DNA of 64,000 nt from Candidatus Nanopelagicus abundans. Lineage in GTDB: Bacteria; Actinomycetota; Actinomycetes; Nanopelagicales; Nanopelagicaceae. The stretch is from the NCBI RefSeq assembly GCF_002288305.1, contig NZ_CP016779.1, positions 248,001-312,000 on the forward strand, written 5' to 3'. Position numbers and translations under genes: made by a program. Below, piece by piece: positions 33,515-42,336 of this stretch. A model generated the notes under the pieces. That model worked only from the letters and a program-made list of their open reading frames with translations, was not told the DNA's origin and did no database searches. Each line of letters opens with the position of its first letter. The first letter of the stretch is position 1.

Positions 33515-35473
33515 TTACCAGATCCGCACTCGCTGATCTACTGGCATAAAGTGTTTATCACTTTGGCTAACTGTAAAAGCATCATAGAACTCAGTTAAGT
33601 TAGAAACTATCTGATTACATCTAAACTCATCAGGGGAGTGTGGATCAGTTGCAACCCTTCTTCTAACCTCCTCTGGTCGATATTTGCCCCGCCAAGATTG
33701 AGCCCAACCCATAAAAAATCTTTGCATCCCGCTATAGCCATCAAGTACTGGCGGCTCCTTTGCATTAAGTGAAATCTCATATGCTTTATAAGCAATTGTT
33801 AATCCACCTAGGTCGCCAATATTTTCACCAATTGTTAGTGCGCCATTGACCTTTATATCTGGGGCATTTTCAGGTGATAGCTGGTCATACTGATTAATTA
33901 ACTTACTAGTTCGTTTTTCAAACTCAGATCTATCTTTATCATTCCACCAGTTAACTAAGTTGCCATCTCCGTCATACTTTGACCCTTGATCATCAAAACC
34001 ATGGCCAATCTCATGGCCAATTACTGCGCCAATACCACCGTAGTTTGCAGCATCATCATCTGCTAACACATCAAAAAATGGCGGCTGCAAAATAGCAGCA
34101 GGAAAGACAATCTCATTCATTCCTGGGTTGTAATAGGCGTTAACCGTTTGCGGGGTCATATACCACTCAAATTTATCAACAGGCTTTCCTATTTTTGAGT
34201 ACTCATAATCTTGAGAATATTTTGCAATAGCACTCAGGTTGCCAATTAGGTCCCCTGGCTTAATAGACAAGTTTGAGTAATCCCGCCACTTATCTGGATA
34301 ACCAATCTTTGGCGTGAACTTATCTAACTTAAGGAATGCCTTCTGCTTAGTCTCATCACTCATCCAATCAAGGGCTGCAATATCTACGCGGTATGCCTGA
34401 ATAAGATTTTTAACTAGATCAACCATTCGCTCCTTAGCCGCTTTACCAAAGTGGCGCTGCACATAGATCTGCCCAACCGCCTCACCTAGGGCGCCTTCAA
34501 CTAAACCAGTTGCCCGCTTCCACCGCTCTTTTAGTTTTGGTATGCCAGAAAGGGTTGTGCCATAGAAGTTAAAGTTTTCATTTACTAAAGCTGAGTTTAG
34601 ATATGGGCTAGCACCGGAGAGAATGTGCCAGGTGAGCCAGCACCGCCACTTTATAACCTCAAAGTCACCAAGAAGTTTGGATAACTCTTCAAAGTAGGAG
34701 GGCTGCCTAACAACAACGTGGGTGAGCACATGCTCTGGGGTCACCGAACTTTTCATCCAAAGTGGCCAATTAAATGCCGGGCCTAGTTCAGATAGCTGGG
34801 TGAAACTCTTTTTGTTATAGGTCAGATCAGCATCTCGATCCTTAACCTGATCCCAGTGACAGGTGGCGATCGCAGTTTCTAATTCCAAAACTGCTAAGGC
34901 ACTGCTTTGCGCATTTTCAAGTCCTGCTAACTCAAACATATTTTTTATATGGGTAACAAAGGATTGCCTAATCTCTTTATATTCATCCTCACGGTAGTAG
35001 GCCTCATCCGGAAGTGATAATCCTGATTGGCCAAGGTAGACGATATTTTTAGAGGCATCTTTATTGTCAGTTGAAACATAGGAATAGAAAAGACCAGACA
35101 AACCATCTCTTTCTAGCTCACCTAAAAGCTGTAAAAACTCATCCTTATTATTAAAGCCTTGCGCAGCTGCTAGATCTTTAGCAATTGGGGAAATTCCTAA
35201 CTGCTCTATTTTTTCCTCATCCATAAATGAGTTATATAAATCGCCAATTTTTTGAGAGGTACTTCCAATTTCTCCTGCACTTTTTGCCTGATCAATAATG
35301 ATCTGTTTTACCTGTTTTTCAGCCTGTTCATATAGCTGATAAAAAGCGCCATCACTTGCTCTATCTTCTGGAATTTTAGATTCGGCTAACCACTTACCAT
35401 TCATAAATCTAAAGAGATCATCCTGGGGGCGGATAGCAGGATTTATATGAGTTAGATCTAGACCACTTCGCAT
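33515..35473 (-). CDS. pepO: M13-family zinc metallopeptidase (neprilysin/PepO type)
   Basis: The 652-residue protein keeps the whole M13 active site: NAYYNPGMNEIVFPAAIL (substrate-binding N-A-Y), GHEIGHGFDDQG (HExxH zinc motif near 488) and ENIGDLGGL (ExxxD third ligand). There is no signal peptide, so it is cytosolic like PepO. M13 enzymes cut oligopeptides, which suits the convergent peptide importer as a functional pair. Confidence 0.92.
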   Translation of the reverse strand: MRSGLDLTHINPAIRPQDDLFRFMNGKWLAESKIPEDRASDGAFYQLYEQAEKQVKQIIIDQAKSAGEIGSTSQKIGDLYNSFMDEEKIEQLGISPIAKDLAAAQGFNNKDEFLQLLGELERDGLSGLFYSYVSTDNKDASKNIVYLGQSGLSLPDEAYYREDEYKEIRQSFVTHIKNMFELAGLENAQSSALAVLELETAIATCHWDQVKDRDADLTYNKKSFTQLSELGPAFNWPLWMKSSVTPEHVLTHVVVRQPSYFEELSKLLGDFEVIKWRCWLTWHILSGASPYLNSALVNENFNFYGTTLSGIPKLKERWKRATGLVEGALGEAVGQIYVQRHFGKAAKERMVDLVKNLIQAYRVDIAALDWMSDETKQKAFLKLDKFTPKIGYPDKWRDYSNLSIKPGDLIGNLSAIAKYSQDYEYSKIGKPVDKFEWYMTPQTVNAYYNPGMNEIVFPAAILQPPFFDVLADDDAANYGGIGAVIGHEIGHGFDDQGSKYDGDGNLVNWWNDKDRSEFEKRTSKLINQYDQLSPENAPDIKVNGALTIGENIGDLGGLTIAYKAYEISLNAKEPPVLDGYSGMQRFFMGWAQSWRGKYRPEEVRRRVATDPHSPDEFRCNQIVSNLTEFYDAFTVSQSDKHFMPVDQRVRIW

Positions 35474-35515
35474 AATGGGGTAAGCCTATCTAGGCATTAA
35501 TTAATTTTGGGCAAT

Positions 35516-35549
35516 AAAAAATCCCGCCATTTAACTGGCGGGATTTTTT
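35516..35549. terminator. Bidirectional terminator
   Basis: ATCCCGCCA and TGGCGGGAT form a 9-bp stem around TTTAAC, flanked by AAAAA on the left and TTTTT on the right. It serves the repeat-protein gene on the minus strand and could stop transcripts from the other side. Confidence 0.9.
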
Positions 35550-35559
35550 AGTTAATAAT

Positions 35560-35748
35560 TTACTTTGAAGCTTTCTTACGACGACGACGCTTTGGGGCAG
35601 CCTTTGCTGCTTTCTTACGACGACGACGCTTTGGAGCAGCCTTAGCTGCTTTCTTACGACGACGACGCTTTGGGGCAGCCTTAGCAGCCTTACGACGACG
35701 ACGCTTTGGAGCAGCTTTTGCTGCTTTCTTACGACGCTTTGCAGCCAC
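35560..35748 (-). CDS. Arg/Lys/Ala-rich tandem-repeat protein, histone H1-like
   Basis: The 62-residue product is made of the unit AAKAAPKRRRRKK, present about four times, with a short MAAKRRKK start and KASK end. More than half of residues are Lys or Arg, giving an extreme net positive charge with Ala/Pro spacers, like the tails of histone H1 and actinobacterial HupB. DNA or rRNA compaction is the reasonable role. The start is GTG at 35746-35748 with AGGAG 6 nt upstream. It is monocistronic with its own terminator. No globular domain is present. Confidence 0.75.
   Translation of the reverse strand: MAAKRRKKAAKAAPKRRRRKAAKAAPKRRRRKKAAKAAPKRRRRKKAAKAAPKRRRRKKASK
35572..35740 (-). repeat. Tandem 39-bp coding repeats
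   Basis: The DNA of the Arg/Lys-rich gene is a nearly identical 39-bp unit in about four copies (one unit is 36 bp). Third-position variation is small, suggesting recent expansion or gene conversion. Confidence 0.8.
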
Positions 35749-36046
35749 GTATTTCTCCTATCAAAGTGGTTCGATCCGTCACCGAACCTGTTTCATGGAC
35801 AAGCGTGGCACTAAATGGCAAAACTTTCCACTTATTTGGCAATAAATATGTAGCGTGTCGCAACTTTCTTTTTAAGAAATTTTATGCATTTTTTTCTAAT
35901 TATTAGCAATTATTCTCCCCGCATTTAGCAAAAAACTACTGGTGAGTTAAATATTTGGCCAAATTTTCCAACTTCTAACCAAAATTTGGTAAAAAGTGGG
36001 AAAAATCCCAACTTAACCGTTTTTTGCCCCCAATAATGGGAAATAT
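35749..36046. other. AT-rich intergenic region with inverted repeats
   Basis: This 298-bp stretch is very AT-rich. It holds the upstream region of the Arg/Lys-rich gene and the trailer of panB. Repeated GGCAAA/TTTGCC and CCAAATTTT...AAAATTTGG inverted pieces are visible at about 35959-35989. No clear -35/-10 pair is assigned and no DnaA-box cluster is seen. Confidence 0.6.
35991..36014 (-). terminator. panB terminator
   Basis: On the minus strand AAGTTGGGA and TCCCACTT pair around a T-loop with a one-base bulge, followed by TTTTT. It lies about 33 nt beyond the panB stop. Confidence 0.65.
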
Positions 36047-36856
36047 TTAGCTAAAACTTTGATCTTTAGCTGGAAAATCACCATTTGCAACATCACGGGC
36101 AAATTCACCGGCTGCATCAGCGATCTCTTTGCGCAAATTTCGGTATGCCTTGGCAAATTTAGGTAATTTTTCAGTTATTCCAACCAAATCTGTCCAAACT
36201 AATACCTGGGCATCACAATCATTGCCGGCGCCAATGCCAATTATTGGAACCGATATTGATTTAGTTATTTCAGCAGCTAACGCAGCTGGAATTGCCTCAA
36301 GCACAATTGCAAATACCCCAGCCATTTCAAGGGCTTTGGCATCTTTTAGGATTTGTTCACCACTTTCACCGCGCCCCTGCACCTTAAAACCGCCCAGGAC
36401 ATGAACTGATTGTGGGGTAAGACCTAAGTGGCCCATAACTGGAATTCCGGCTGCGACTAATTTTTTAATCTGCGGCACAACCTTGGCGCCGCCCTCTAAC
36501 TTCACCGCGCCAACCCTTGCCTCTTTAAAAAATCTGACCCCAGTTACCAATGCCTGCTCGGGGGATGATTCATAGGAACCAAATGGAAAATCAACTACTA
36601 CCATTGCGTTTTTACTGGAGTTAACTACCGCCTTAGCCAAGGGGATTAACTCATCAATGGTTACTGGAATTGTGTTTTCATGTCCTAAAAAATTATTACC
36701 AGCAGAATCACCTACTAGTAGAACTGGAATACCTGCTTCATCAAAGATCTGCGCAGTCATTTGTTCATAGCAGGTCAACATCGCCCACTTTTTACCAGCT
36801 ACTTTCATCGCAGCTAAATCAGTGATTAAAACGCGAGATGTCTGGGCATTACTCAT
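36047..36856 (-). CDS. panB: 3-methyl-2-oxobutanoate hydroxymethyltransferase
   Basis: PanB makes ketopantoate, the first step to pantothenate and CoA. The 269-residue TIM barrel has KWAMLTCYEQMTAQIFDEAG, VLLVGDSAGNNFLGHENT with the metal Asp, VVDFPFGSYESSPEQAL, VKLEGG, MGHLGLTPQSVHVLGG and IGIGAGNDCDAQVLVW, all family landmarks. It is monocistronic and divergent from nadE across 106 nt. Confidence 0.94.
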   Translation of the reverse strand: MSNAQTSRVLITDLAAMKVAGKKWAMLTCYEQMTAQIFDEAGIPVLLVGDSAGNNFLGHENTIPVTIDELIPLAKAVVNSSKNAMVVVDFPFGSYESSPEQALVTGVRFFKEARVGAVKLEGGAKVVPQIKKLVAAGIPVMGHLGLTPQSVHVLGGFKVQGRGESGEQILKDAKALEMAGVFAIVLEAIPAALAAEITKSISVPIIGIGAGNDCDAQVLVWTDLVGITEKLPKFAKAYRNLRKEIADAAGEFARDVANGDFPAKDQSFS

Positions 36857-36962
36857 ACTTACTCCTTAAGATCAAGGCTGCCTACGCAGTCCCTGTCTTT
36901 GCTAGGTAGGTTAACTTTAACTTAACCTGCGCCAGATTGGCTACCTGAGGTACTCTTGAAAA

Positions 36963-38657
36963 GTGAGTCAATCTGGTCAGATCCGAGTAGCGCTAGCGCA
37001 GATCAATCCCACTGTGGGAGATCTGAAAAAAAATGCTGACCTAGTTTCTAAACATGCCTTTGATGCTGCAAATGCAGGAGCTGTAATTGTGGTTTATCCA
37101 GAGATGATTTTAACTGGATACCCAGTTGAAGATTTAGCTAACCGAGCATCTTTTAGAGAAGCCTCAATTGCCGCTGTTAGTGAGTTAGCAACTCGAATAA
37201 ATAATGAGGGAAATGGTGATCTAACTTTATTAGTTGGCTATCTTGGTCAAACCCAAGGGGGTAAGCCGCAGAATTGTGTGGCAGTAATTTATCGAGGAGA
37301 AATAGTTGCCACCTATATCAAACACCACCTGCCTAACTACGGCGTCTTTGATGAGTATCGCAACTTCACGCCAGGGGCGCACTCACTAGTAATTAGAGTA
37401 TGCGGTGTTGATATTGGTATTGCCATTTGTGAGGATATTTGGCAATCAGGTGGACCAGTTGCAGAGCTTGCAAAGCGTGATATCGGATTACTTCTAGTTC
37501 CTAATGGCTCCCCATATGAGATAAATAAAAATGATGCCCGGCTCATCCTCGTTAAGCAGCGAGCAATTGAGGTAGGGGCCCCACTTGCCTATGTAAATAT
37601 GACTGGTGGCCAAGATGATTTGGTCTTTGATGGCGACACAATTGTGGTTTCAAGTAGCGGTGAATTAATTGCCCGCGCCCCACAATTTGAAGATGGCCTT
37701 ATGGTTATTGATCTTGATGTAAAGCTAGCCTCAAGTGATCCAGATTTAATTATCTCTGCTGCGCCAACTTTAAAGTATAAAAAAATAGTTCCAGGTGTTG
37801 CCAGAAGGCTTGGGGATTTAGAGCAGATTTGGCAGGGGTTGGTAATTGGGCTGCGGGATTATGTGGGCAAGAATAATTTTAAGTCAGTAATTCTTGGAAT
37901 CTCAGGTGGTATTGATTCAGCATTAGTTGCTGCATTAGCAGCCGATGCTATTGGCGCAGATAAGGTCCATGGAATTGCATTGCCAAGTAAGTACTCATCT
38001 GAGCACTCACTCTCTGATGCTAAAGAGCTAGCCTCAAATATTGGTTTAAATTATCGAATTATCCAGATCACCCCAATGGTGGCAAACTTAATTGAAAACC
38101 TGCGAGTAGATGGCTTAGCTGAGGAGAACCTGCAGGCCAGAGTTCGAGGACTTACTTTGATGGCGCTGTCTAATCAAGAAGGGCATTTAGTTTTAGCAAC
38201 TGGTAATAAATCAGAGTTAGCAGTTGGCTACTCAACAATGTATGGGGACGCCGTAGGCGGCTTTGCCCCAATTAAAGATCTATATAAAACCCAAGTATGG
38301 CAATTAGCTACTTGGCGAAATGAGTTAGCAATGCTGCAGGGGCAAACCCCGCCAATTCCAGAAAATTCAATTAAAAAAGAGCCAAGTGCTGAGCTTGCCC
38401 CAAATCAAAAAGACAGTGATTCTCTGCCCGAGTACAAACTCTTGGATCAAATTCTCTCTATATATATAGATGAAGATGGCGGAAGAGCTGCTGCCCTGGC
38501 GGCCGGCTTTGATCCACTCCTAGTAGATAAAGTTGTTGGCTTAGTTGATCGGGCTGAGTATAAAAGACGGCAGTATCCACCAGGCACAAAGATCTCTGCT
38601 CGCGCATTTGGTAAGGATAGAAGATTGCCTATTACCTCACATTGGCGTGAATCTTAA
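36963..38657 (+). CDS. nadE: Glutamine-dependent NAD+ synthetase
   Basis: This 564-residue fusion has an N-terminal nitrilase-type glutaminase (residues 1-260; catalytic Glu in YPEMILTGYP, Lys in IKHHLPNYGVFDE, Cys in GIAICEDIW) and a C-terminal synthetase with the P-loop ILGISGGIDSALVAALA and TGNKSELAVGYSTMYGD. It amidates deamido-NAD. The GTG start is 7 nt after a TACTCT -10-like box and has no clear ribosome site, so the mRNA may be leaderless. Confidence 0.94.
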   Translation: MSQSGQIRVALAQINPTVGDLKKNADLVSKHAFDAANAGAVIVVYPEMILTGYPVEDLANRASFREASIAAVSELATRINNEGNGDLTLLVGYLGQTQGGKPQNCVAVIYRGEIVATYIKHHLPNYGVFDEYRNFTPGAHSLVIRVCGVDIGIAICEDIWQSGGPVAELAKRDIGLLLVPNGSPYEINKNDARLILVKQRAIEVGAPLAYVNMTGGQDDLVFDGDTIVVSSSGELIARAPQFEDGLMVIDLDVKLASSDPDLIISAAPTLKYKKIVPGVARRLGDLEQIWQGLVIGLRDYVGKNNFKSVILGISGGIDSALVAALAADAIGADKVHGIALPSKYSSEHSLSDAKELASNIGLNYRIIQITPMVANLIENLRVDGLAEENLQARVRGLTLMALSNQEGHLVLATGNKSELAVGYSTMYGDAVGGFAPIKDLYKTQVWQLATWRNELAMLQGQTPPIPENSIKKEPSAELAPNQKDSDSLPEYKLLDQILSIYIDEDGGRAAALAAGFDPLLVDKVVGLVDRAEYKRRQYPPGTKISARAFGKDRRLPITSHWRES

Positions 38658-38734
38658 ATATTTAACGCTTAAAAATAAACACGCAAATCATTTGCAATTA
38701 GTCTTTAGTTAAATTCTTTCCTAATATTACCCCT

Positions 38735-38833
38735 ATGGCCATTTCAACTAAAGAGCTCATCACAATGAAGCTCTGGTATTTCACCCGCCGCCGGGTAGTT
38801 GATTTCGCCCGTGCTACAACCTCTAGCTGCTAA
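38735..38833 (+). CDS. Leader peptide upstream of cysK-cysE (candidate cysteine attenuator)
   Basis: A 32-codon frame (or 22 codons from the inner ATG at 38765) ends TRRRVVDFARATTSSC followed by stop. The TRR..VD..R....C pattern is that of the putative leader peptides found before sulfur-metabolism genes in Actinobacteria. The only Cys codon is the last, so a ribosome short of Cys-tRNA would stall at the end. A small hairpin GGGC-TTT-GCCC at 38850-38860 follows, 56 nt before cysK. Regulation by cysteine is inferred, not shown. Confidence 0.7.
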   Translation: MAISTKELITMKLWYFTRRRVVDFARATTSSC

Positions 38834-38916
38834 CTCACACCCCTCTTATGGGCTTTGCCCTCTGCTTTTGCGTGCTTTAAAAAAATGAATAATCCAAATT
38901 ACTTAAGGAGATAAAA

Positions 38917-39843
38917 ATGAAGGTCTATAACAATATAACTGAGGTTTATGGCAATACCCCGTTGGTTAAGTTAAATAAAATGATGACTAACTCCACCGCT
39001 ACCGTTCTAGCAAAGCTTGAGTTTTATAACCCAACTTCAACAGTTAAGGATCGGCTAGCAATTGCGATGGTTGATGCTGCGGAAAAATCAGGTGAGTTAA
39101 AGCCAGGTGGCACAATCGTTGAGGCAACTAGTGGAAATACTGGAATTGCACTCGCAATGGTGGGAGCAGCAAGAGGGTATAAAACAATTCTTACAATGCC
39201 AGAGTCAATGTCTAGTGAGCGCAAAGCATTACTTAGAGCATTTGGCGCTGAATTAATTTTAACCCCAGCAGCTGAAGGTATGAAAGGTGCGGTGGCTAAG
39301 GCAGAGTCATATAAAGAATCTGGCGCAGTGTTAGTTCGCCAATTTGAAAATCAAGCAGGCCCAGAAGTTCACCGTCGCACTACTGGTGAAGAAATTTGGC
39401 GAGATACTGATGGCACCGTAGCTGCGGTTGTTTCAGGTATTGGTACCGGTGGCACGATCACTGGTGTTGGCCAATTATTAAAATCTAAGAATCCTGACGT
39501 AAAGATATTTGGCGTAGAGCCAGCTGCTTCACCAATTTTAAATGGCGGTGAGCCAGGTAAGCATCCACTGCAGGGAATTGGCGCAAACTTTGTGCCACCT
39601 GTTTTAGATAGAAATATCTATGATGAAATTTTTGATGCGCCAGCTGATCTCTCTGTTAAATATGCCAGAGCTGCTGGAACTTCGGAGGGAATCCTTGCTG
39701 GTCTCTCAAGTGGTGCAGCCCTTTGGGCCGCTCATCAAGTAGCGCAGCGAGCTGAGTTTGCTGGTAAAACTATTGTGGTAATTATTCCATCATTTGGTGA
39801 GCGATATATTTCAACAATACTTTTTGAAGATTTACTGGGCTAA
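38917..39843 (+). CDS. cysK: Cysteine synthase A
   Basis: CysK makes cysteine from O-acetylserine and sulfide using PLP. The 308-residue protein has [28 protein letters not shown] with the PLP lysine (around 44), [16 protein letters not shown] and [10 protein letters not shown] (phosphate-binding glycines), and [11 protein letters not shown] near the C-terminus. A strong AAGGAG site precedes the ATG. It is followed 1 nt later by cysE. Confidence 0.96.
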   Translation: MKVYNNITEVYGNTPLVKLNKMMTNSTATVLAKLEFYNPTSTVKDRLAIAMVDAAEKSGELKPGGTIVEATSGNTGIALAMVGAARGYKTILTMPESMSSERKALLRAFGAELILTPAAEGMKGAVAKAESYKESGAVLVRQFENQAGPEVHRRTTGEEIWRDTDGTVAAVVSGIGTGGTITGVGQLLKSKNPDVKIFGVEPAASPILNGGEPGKHPLQGIGANFVPPVLDRNIYDEIFDAPADLSVKYARAAGTSEGILAGLSSGAALWAAHQVAQRAEFAGKTIVVIIPSFGERYISTILFEDLLG

Positions 39844-39844
39844 A

Positions 39845-40351
39845 TTGTTTAAATCAATTAAAGAAGATATCGATACCGCACTAAGGCTTGATCCATCTGC
39901 CCGTAATCACCTTGAGGTATTTCTTACCTACCCAGGCATTCATGCAGTCTGGGGCTATCGCATCGCGCATTTTCTTTGGAAAGTAAAACTAAAACTATTA
40001 GCACGTATTTACTCTAACTGGATAAGAGCTGTAACCGGTATTGAGATTCATCCAGGGGCCCAAATTGGTCGAAGGTTTTTTATTGACCATGGCATGGGCG
40101 TGGTAATTGGAGCGACTGCAATAGTTGGCGATGATGTAATGATTTATCATGATGTAACACTGGGTGCTCGCACTAATGAAGCGGGCAAGCGCCATCCAAC
40201 TGTCGGAAATAATGTAGTAATTGGATCGGGCGCTAAAGTGTTAGGTGACATTTCAATTGGTGATGGGGTAAAGATCAATGCCAATGTTGTAGTGACTAAG
40301 AGCGTTCCAGCTAGGACTATGGTTGATTCTTCTGAGTTTTTTGTTATCTAA
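39845..40351 (+). CDS. cysE: Serine O-acetyltransferase
   Basis: CysE makes O-acetylserine for CysK. The TTG at 39845, directly after the cysK stop, is preferred because it gives the usual short start ([20 protein letters not shown]) of this subgroup, 168 residues. An in-frame ATG at 39794 would overlap cysK by 50 nt and adds non-conserved residues. The left-handed beta-helix region [31 protein letters not shown] includes the catalytic His/Asp; [21 protein letters not shown] follows. Confidence 0.92.
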   Translation: MFKSIKEDIDTALRLDPSARNHLEVFLTYPGIHAVWGYRIAHFLWKVKLKLLARIYSNWIRAVTGIEIHPGAQIGRRFFIDHGMGVVIGATAIVGDDVMIYHDVTLGARTNEAGKRHPTVGNNVVIGSGAKVLGDISIGDGVKINANVVVTKSVPARTMVDSSEFFVI

Positions 40352-40419
40352 CCCCGCATAAAGGCGGTAAAAATTAGGTAGTTAACATAGCCGTAATCAT
40401 TAACGGCTTTAATATCCCT

Positions 40420-41730
40420 ATGACCTCCCCAAGTGATTTAGCTAAACAACAAGCATTTGTGCAGCGCACATTAGAAGAGCGCAATATTCGATTCGTCAGA
40501 CTTTGGTTTACCGATGTTCTAGGTTTTCTAAAATCAGTTGCGATTGCACCCGCTGAGCTTGAAAATGCATTTGCGGAAGGAATTGGTTTTGATGGCTCTG
40601 CCATTGAAGGCTTTGCCAGAGTTACTGAATCAGATATGTTGGCAAAACCTGATCCTGCAAGTTTTTCAATTCTGCCATGGCGAACCGAGGCACCAGGTGC
40701 TGCTCGAATGTTTTGCGATATCACACTGCCAGATGGTGAACCTGCCTCAGTTGATCCAAGAAGAGTTTTAAAACAAACATTAGAAAAAGCAGCAAAGCTT
40801 GGCTACACCTGTTACACACATCCTGAGATTGAATTTTTCCTATTTAAAGATGAACCACAGGTAGGAAAAGAACCAGTTCCAGTTGATTCAGCTGGCTACT
40901 TTGATCACACACCATCTGTAGTTGGTCATGATTTTAGAAGGCAAGCAATTACATTACTTGAAGCGATGGGTGTTTCAGTTGAGTTCTCACACCATGAAGG
41001 CGCACCAGGACAGCAGGAGATTGATTTGCGTTATGCCGATGCGTTATCAACAGCCGATAACATCATGACATTTAGACATGTAATTAAAGAAGTGGCACTT
41101 GATCAAGGTTTCTACGCATCCTTTATGCCAAAGCCATTTACTAATCATCCTGGCTCTGCCATGCATACTCATATCTCTTTATTTGATGGCGAGAAAAATG
41201 CATTTTATGAAGAGGGCGCCCCAATGCAATTATCTAAAGTAGGTAGATCATTTATTGCTGGCATTATTAAACATGCTGCTGAGATAACTGCAATTACTAA
41301 TCAATGGGTTAACTCATATAAAAGATTAAGTGGCGGCGGGGAAGCACCTGCATATGCAACATGGGCACAAAATGATCGAAACGCTATGGTCCGCATTCCA
41401 ACTTATAAACCAAAGAAGGAGGCCTCAACTCGCATTGAGGTTAGAACTCCAGATTCAGCATGTAATCCATATTTAGCATTTGCTGTAATTATTTCTGCCG
41501 GTCTTGCTGGAGTTGAAGGAAAGTATGAATTAAAAGAGAACTCTAATCCTGCCCCGCTGCCAACTGATTTGGCTGAGGCAATTACTGCGATGGAAAAGAG
41601 TGAATTAGTTAAGAAAACTTTAGGTGATGATGTATTTGAGTATGTTCTGCTAAATAAGCGAGCTGAATGGGATGAGTATCGCAAGCAGGTTAGTGCCTTT
41701 GAATTAAACAGGTATTTACCAGTTCTTTAG
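40420..41730 (+). CDS. glnA: Glutamine synthetase, GlnA2-like
   Basis: The 436-residue enzyme has FDGSAIEGFARVTESDM (family signature 1), HPEIEFFLF (metal Glu), HHEGAPGQQEIDLRY, MPKPFTNHPGSAMHTHISL and NSYKRLSGGGEAPAYATWA. The start FVRLWFTDVLGFLKSVAIAP with AELENAF is typical of actinobacterial GlnA2 rather than the adenylylated GlnA1 (which is about 470 residues with a KSYQLTP-like adenylylation loop not evident here). It is alone after cysE with 68 nt between. Confidence 0.92.
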   Translation: MTSPSDLAKQQAFVQRTLEERNIRFVRLWFTDVLGFLKSVAIAPAELENAFAEGIGFDGSAIEGFARVTESDMLAKPDPASFSILPWRTEAPGAARMFCDITLPDGEPASVDPRRVLKQTLEKAAKLGYTCYTHPEIEFFLFKDEPQVGKEPVPVDSAGYFDHTPSVVGHDFRRQAITLLEAMGVSVEFSHHEGAPGQQEIDLRYADALSTADNIMTFRHVIKEVALDQGFYASFMPKPFTNHPGSAMHTHISLFDGEKNAFYEEGAPMQLSKVGRSFIAGIIKHAAEITAITNQWVNSYKRLSGGGEAPAYATWAQNDRNAMVRIPTYKPKKEASTRIEVRTPDSACNPYLAFAVIISAGLAGVEGKYELKENSNPAPLPTDLAEAITAMEKSELVKKTLGDDVFEYVLLNKRAEWDEYRKQVSAFELNRYLPVL

Positions 41731-41742
41731 TATGCTCAGGGG

Positions 41743-42336
41743 ATGAGCAATCAAATACAAACTGAAATTCATGTTGATTTAGATAATCGAGATAAAAATA
41801 CCGCCCTTTTTAGAATTTTCTTAGTACTTCCAGCAGCGATATTTATCTCTAGTTTCTCCGAGTTTTCAGGTGATTTTATGGGAGTGATCGGTGGCTTTCT
41901 AGTACTACCTGTAGTTCTTTCTTTGCTAGTTAGAAATGTTTACCCTTCATATGTATTAGCGTTTAATAAATCTTTACTTGAGTTAAGTAATCGAATTAAT
42001 GCTTATGCATTAGTACTTACCGATGATTACCCATCTATTGAATCAAATCCAAAAGTTAGATTAATTTACCCTGATGTAGATGGCGGCAAAAAACTTAGCC
42101 CTTGGATGCCATTAGTTAAGTGGTTTCTAGCAATTCCACTTTTCATACTTGGCATTATTTATGCAATCTATGCTCTTGCATTAACAATTATTGCTTGGAT
42201 TAGCGTAGTTAAAAATGGTATTTACCCAGAGGATAAAGCTGAAGAGGCAGTTAAGGTAATTGCTTACTGGAATCGCTTGTATGGGTACGCCGTGCTGCTG
42301 ATAACAGATGAATATCCATCTTTTTCACTTAACTAA
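41743..42336 (+). CDS. DUF4389 membrane protein
   Basis: The 197-residue protein has an N-terminal soluble start, hydrophobic pairs at about residues 25-65 and 125-160, and the repeated phrase NRINAYALVLTDDYPSI and NRLYGYAVLLITDEYPSF. The RLxAYxxLLTDxYP pattern is the mark of DUF4389 proteins, which are common in Actinobacteria and functionally uncharacterised. Its stop overlaps the convergent P450 gene by 4 nt. Confidence 0.78.
   Translation: MSNQIQTEIHVDLDNRDKNTALFRIFLVLPAAIFISSFSEFSGDFMGVIGGFLVLPVVLSLLVRNVYPSYVLAFNKSLLELSNRINAYALVLTDDYPSIESNPKVRLIYPDVDGGKKLSPWMPLVKWFLAIPLFILGIIYAIYALALTIIAWISVVKNGIYPEDKAEEAVKVIAYWNRLYGYAVLLITDEYPSFSLN

Noticed and set aside
35572-35740. Regular repeats resembling a CRISPR array
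   Set aside because: The units are contiguous 39-bp coding repeats with no unique spacers and translate into the Arg/Lys-rich protein; no cas genes are present.
35749-36046. Origin or plasmid-like AT-rich element
   Set aside because: Inverted repeats are explained by the panB terminator and AT bias; no replication gene or box cluster is present.
38735-38833. Ordinary small structural gene
   Set aside because: The length, terminal Cys codon and TRR..VD..R pattern before cysK fit a regulatory leader better than a stable protein.
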